A DNA stretch of 64,000 nucleotides from Thermoguttaceae bacterium (GTDB taxonomy: Bacteria > Planctomycetota > Planctomycetia > Pirellulales > Thermoguttaceae), in NCBI GenBank assembly GCA_017447865.1, contig JAFSMO010000016.1, positions 124,001-188,000 of the forward strand. Reading direction: 5' to 3'. The notes beneath the pieces are model-generated. The model saw nothing but the letters and a program-made list of their open reading frames with translations. It did not search any database and was not told where the DNA came from. Shown in pieces: positions 61,619 to 64,000 of the stretch. Numbering within the stretch: the first letter of the stretch is position 1; every line of letters starts with the position of its first letter. The translations under genes and the position numbers were made by a program.

Positions 61619-62503
61619 TCAGGAAATAAACTCCCGCAAGATCGGGACCATTTCTTCCCACTTTTCCTCGACGACGTAATGCCCCGCGTCGGGGAACGGG
61701 TGCGTCTGAGCCTGAGGGAAGAATTCCTGAAATTTCTCCATAAACGCCGGCGTGAAGCACCAGTCTTTCATCCCCCACATCAGGCAGACGGGCCGGTCTT
61801 TCAAAAGCGCCAGATTTTTCTCGACCTCGCAGAGCGTTTCCCAGCTCCGGTCGCGCGGCCCCATCGGAATGTCGTGTACGAACTCGCACGTCGCCAGCCG
61901 GTTTTTCCACGAATCGTACGGCGCGAGAAGCCCCGCCTTCACTTCAGGCGCAAGCGGTTTTTCCACGGCCATGAACGTCGCAGTCCACGCAAAAAGATTG
62001 AACCCCTGAATTCCCACGCGCCCGAAAATCGGGATCCGGCACGACGCGATGCGGGCGGGGATCCGATTGAACCGGAACGCCCCGGTATTGCAAAGGGCAA
62101 ACCGCGCAAAACGCTCAGGGTTTCGACCGGCGGTCCCCATGCCGATCGCTCCGCCCCAATCGTGCACCAGGAGCGTAATGTTCCGCAGATCCAGGTGCTG
62201 GATCAGCGCCGTCACGTCCTGAATCCGCTGGTCAAGCGTAAAAGGATACTCCCCCCGGCCCGGTTTTGAAGAAAGGCCGCAGCCAATATGATCCGGCACG
62301 ATGATACGAAAATCACCGCGCAGCGCCTTCACCAGGTTCCGCCAATAGAACGACCACGTCGGATTCCCATGCAGCATAAGAATCGACGGCGCGTCCTTCG
62401 GCCCCTCATCCAGAAAGTGAAGGCGGAGATTTGGGCCAAGTTCTAAAAAATGCGATTCAAATGGATAAAGGGCGCGCCAGCCATCCGAGGAACTGCTGCT
62501 CAT
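61619..62503 (-). CDS. Alpha/beta hydrolase, haloalkane-dehalogenase-like
   Basis: The protein has 294 residues. The oxyanion region is LMLHGNPTWSFYWRN, and the nucleophile elbow LVHDWGGAIG has Asp, as in haloalkane dehalogenases and OleB-type enzymes. The acid is probably in MKDWCF and the His in PDAGHYVVEE. It could cleave C-halogen bonds or a beta-lactone; the substrate is unknown. The ATG at 62503 overlaps the stop of the STAS gene (ATGA), which fixes the start and implies coupled translation. Confidence 0.83.
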   Translation of the reverse strand: MSSSSSDGWRALYPFESHFLELGPNLRLHFLDEGPKDAPSILMLHGNPTWSFYWRNLVKALRGDFRIIVPDHIGCGLSSKPGRGEYPFTLDQRIQDVTALIQHLDLRNITLLVHDWGGAIGMGTAGRNPERFARFALCNTGAFRFNRIPARIASCRIPIFGRVGIQGFNLFAWTATFMAVEKPLAPEVKAGLLAPYDSWKNRLATCEFVHDIPMGPRDRSWETLCEVEKNLALLKDRPVCLMWGMKDWCFTPAFMEKFQEFFPQAQTHPFPDAGHYVVEEKWEEMVPILREFIS

Positions 62504-62847
62504 GCGATCGCTTCGCCTTCTGTGCCGCAAATCGTGAAAATACGGTCCAGATTCATCATTGTGAACAGCTCACGAATGTCAGGAGAAATGCAGCAGAGCT
62601 TCAGGGAACCGTTGCGCACCGCGACCTTTTTGTAGAGCATGATCAGCTTGCCAAGCGCCGCGCTGGAAAGAAAACCGACGTTGGTGAAATTGAGCACGAT
62701 TTTTTTGTAACCACTCTGTTCAACCAGCGCGAAAAGTTCCTGACCGAGTTCGTAGATATTCATATCGTCCACGATTCGATTATCCAAAAGCGTGGCGATG
62801 CAAAAGTCCTCAACGGTCTTGACGGTGATGTGCCGAACGTCCGACAT
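62500..62847 (-). CDS. STAS-domain anti-sigma-factor antagonist
   Basis: The protein has 115 residues. It has the SpoIIAA/RsbV fold, with VDDMNIYELGQELFALVEQS and NFTNVGFLSSAALGKLIMLY, where one of the Ser pair is the likely phosphorylation site. It binds an RsbW-type kinase; a candidate lies just upstream. The start follows AAGGAGA. A TATAAT close to the start may be its own promoter. Confidence 0.9.
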   Translation of the reverse strand: MSDVRHITVKTVEDFCIATLLDNRIVDDMNIYELGQELFALVEQSGYKKIVLNFTNVGFLSSAALGKLIMLYKKVAVRNGSLKLCCISPDIRELFTMMNLDRIFTICGTEGEAIA

Positions 62848-62914
62848 GGAATTTCTCCTTGATTATAATTAAGTTGACGGGTTTTCGTATTTCCTTCTAA
62901 TCATTAAAATTAAA

Positions 62915-63538
62915 TTAATGGACCGGGATCTCAGTCTGCGTCTGATCAGGTTGCGCCGTACACTCCGGCTGAACCGGCGGCGCAGCCTCCTGAGCCTCTT
63001 GGACCTCCTGTGCCTTTTGAACCTCCTGTGCGTCCTGAGCGTCCTGAACCTCTGGGCTTTCCGGAGTCTCCTGCACGTCCTGAGCTTCCTGAACCAGGAA
63101 CTTTTCCGGAACGGGCGTGGAACGGTACTTCTCCAGCGTCACCGCATTGCCCGTCGGGTTGAAATGAACCGACGTCATAAAAGCACGCATCAGTTTCACC
63201 CCACGGCCGCACGGACGATCCAGAAAATCCTCCAACGTGGGATCGGGCAAACTGTCCGGATTAAAACCTGGGCCTTCATCTTCAACTCTCGCAAGAAAAC
63301 GTTCCGGCGTGATTTCCAGATGAACACGGACTCCAAGCCGATTATTCGACTGGTTCCCGTGACGAATTGCATTCACGATCGCCTCTTCGAATGAAAGCTG
63401 AATGGCAAAAACGTCTTTTTGCTCCCATTCGAAGTCCTGAAGCTGAAGCAGCACACCATCCAGGATGGCGTGTCCCGCGTCCGTTCGGCTCGGAATACAA
63501 AAATCTTTTACCCAGCAAAAGCAGGCTGCAACTTTCAT
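62915..63538 (-). CDS. RsbW-like anti-sigma/serine-kinase ATPase with Gln/Glu repeat tail
   Basis: The protein has 207 residues. Residues up to about 130 are a GHKL ATPase like RsbW/SpoIIAB: LSFEEAIVNAIRHGNQSNN (N-box), VEDEGPGFNPDSLPDP (G1) and RPCGRGVKLMRAFMTSV. The last 70 residues are a repeat of VQEAQ-like units with no resemblance to the family. With the STAS protein downstream it forms a likely partner-switching module that controls a sigma factor or another output; no sigma gene is beside it. The exact start is uncertain (63538 or 63550). Confidence 0.82.
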   Translation of the reverse strand: MKVAACFCWVKDFCIPSRTDAGHAILDGVLLQLQDFEWEQKDVFAIQLSFEEAIVNAIRHGNQSNNRLGVRVHLEITPERFLARVEDEGPGFNPDSLPDPTLEDFLDRPCGRGVKLMRAFMTSVHFNPTGNAVTLEKYRSTPVPEKFLVQEAQDVQETPESPEVQDAQDAQEVQKAQEVQEAQEAAPPVQPECTAQPDQTQTEIPVH

Positions 63539-63751
63539 AGGGACCACCATTAATTTTCTGTTTACCAAAATCGGGAGACTGGCCTCCCTTTCAATTTTCG
63601 GTAAAAAAATGATTAATCTTCAATATACCCCTAAAGTGGCGATTGCGGAAGTAGGGGGTAGGAGATTTTTTAGAATTTTTTAGAACTTTTCCGGTTTCAT
63701 CTTCAGGTTTGAGACTTTAAAGCCCGCAGTTTGTTCATTTTGTTTAGACCA
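63539..63751. other. Intergenic region without a gene
   Basis: AT-rich stretch upstream of the RsbW-like gene. I see no convincing promoter, coding frame or RNA gene. Confidence 0.4.
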
Positions 63752-63786
63752 TAGAAAACGGGGACGACGTTGAAGCGCCGCCCCCC
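63752..63786 (-). terminator. Terminator of the PEP-CTERM gene at the window end
   Basis: A GC-rich stem of about nine to ten pairs with two G-U pairs and a six-base loop (arms 63760-63769 and 63776-63785) is followed on the minus strand by GTTTTCT. Confidence 0.6.
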
Positions 63787-63798
63787 GTGTATGCCCGA

Positions 63799-64000
63799 TT
63801 AGCGCTTTCCGGCCCGGCGCAGGAAAAACACGCCAAGCAGAAGCAAAAGCCACGCCGTGGGTTCCGGGACCGTATTCCCGTCAACCGCCGCGAAGAGCGT
63901 GTCACCGTTCGCGTACAAGTACCAGTTCTGGCGGCTTTCGTCGGAAAGAAGACTCGTCCAGTCGTCAAACTCCGGAAGTCCGCCGGCCGATTTCAGGATC
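63799..64000 (-). CDS. C-terminal end of a third PEP-CTERM protein (partial)
   Basis: Only the last 67 codons lie in the window. They encode NGDTLFAAVDGNTVPEPTAW followed by LLLLLGVFFLRRAGKR and the stop: a VPEP motif, a short hydrophobic helix and an Arg-rich end, the PEP-CTERM sorting signal. The gene continues beyond 64000. Confidence 0.85.
   Translation of the reverse strand, partial: ILKSAGGLPEFDDWTSLLSDESRQNWYLYANGDTLFAAVDGNTVPEPTAWLLLLLGVFFLRRAGKR

Overview
The window reads as a chromosomal segment of a planctomycete. The grounds are two DUF1559-type pseudopilins with the typical planctomycete N-terminus, three PEP-CTERM surface proteins, two of them built from autotransporter-type beta repeats, a hydrazine-synthase-alpha-like diheme protein, and many secreted or lipid-anchored proteins among housekeeping genes. 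Exported Fe-S redox genes and polysaccharide hydrolases would fit an anaerobic, glycan-degrading (perhaps gut-associated) member, but that is inference. I saw no phage, CRISPR array, insertion sequence or rRNA gene.

Layout. 1-5 kb: secreted WD40 protein, secreted metallopeptidase, 3-hydroxyacyl-CoA dehydrogenase, ispH, tRNA-Val. 5.5-8.5 kb: pseudopilin and a small Fe-S/NapH-like operon. 8.6-21.7 kb: surface and glycan region with a GH116 enzyme, a GH51 arabinofuranosidase, and two large PEP-CTERM proteins flanking a second pseudopilin. 21.9-27.8 kb: nadB, rsfS, a TolC-type outer-membrane factor, hisG and hisI. 28-32.8 kb: a flagellum-derived cassette of a degenerate esterase, a FliF-FliG fusion, FliH and FliI. 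32.8-42.5 kb (minus strand): Tat-exported aldo/keto reductase, NapH-like and NapG-like Fe-S proteins, dnaE and the diheme protein. 42.7-47.6 kb: two lipoproteins, a phosphoesterase and pgk. 48-49.4 kb: an AT-richer glycosyltransferase islet. 49.4-55.5 kb: nitroreductase, YhaM-like nuclease, dnaA, SNase, tRNA-His, a deoxyribosyltransferase-like protein and an FHA protein. 55.6-61.5 kb: acetyltransferase, MBL hydrolase, orphan ABC ATPase, def, a shortened adenosine deaminase, mtnA and a TlpA lipoprotein. 61.6-64 kb: hydrolase-STAS-RsbW-like cluster and the end of a third PEP-CTERM protein.

The most interesting locus is 27.97-32.75 kb. FliF is fused directly to the middle and C-terminal domains of FliG, skipping the domains that normally join the two proteins. 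It is followed only by FliH and the FliI ATPase, with no other motility gene here, an arrangement reminiscent of the fliF-fliH-fliI genes of non-motile Chlamydiae. Other notable points are a DnaA with altered Walker B and DnaA-box motifs and a very long linker, a coupled exported aldo/keto reductase-NapH-NapG operon, a GH116 enzyme with an inserted beta-sandwich module, a tRNA-His with A73, several intergenic short-repeat families (one apparently truncating an adenosine deaminase gene), and recurring sigma70-like promoters with a C-run before the -35 box. Promoters, terminators and functions are read by eye and remain predictions.
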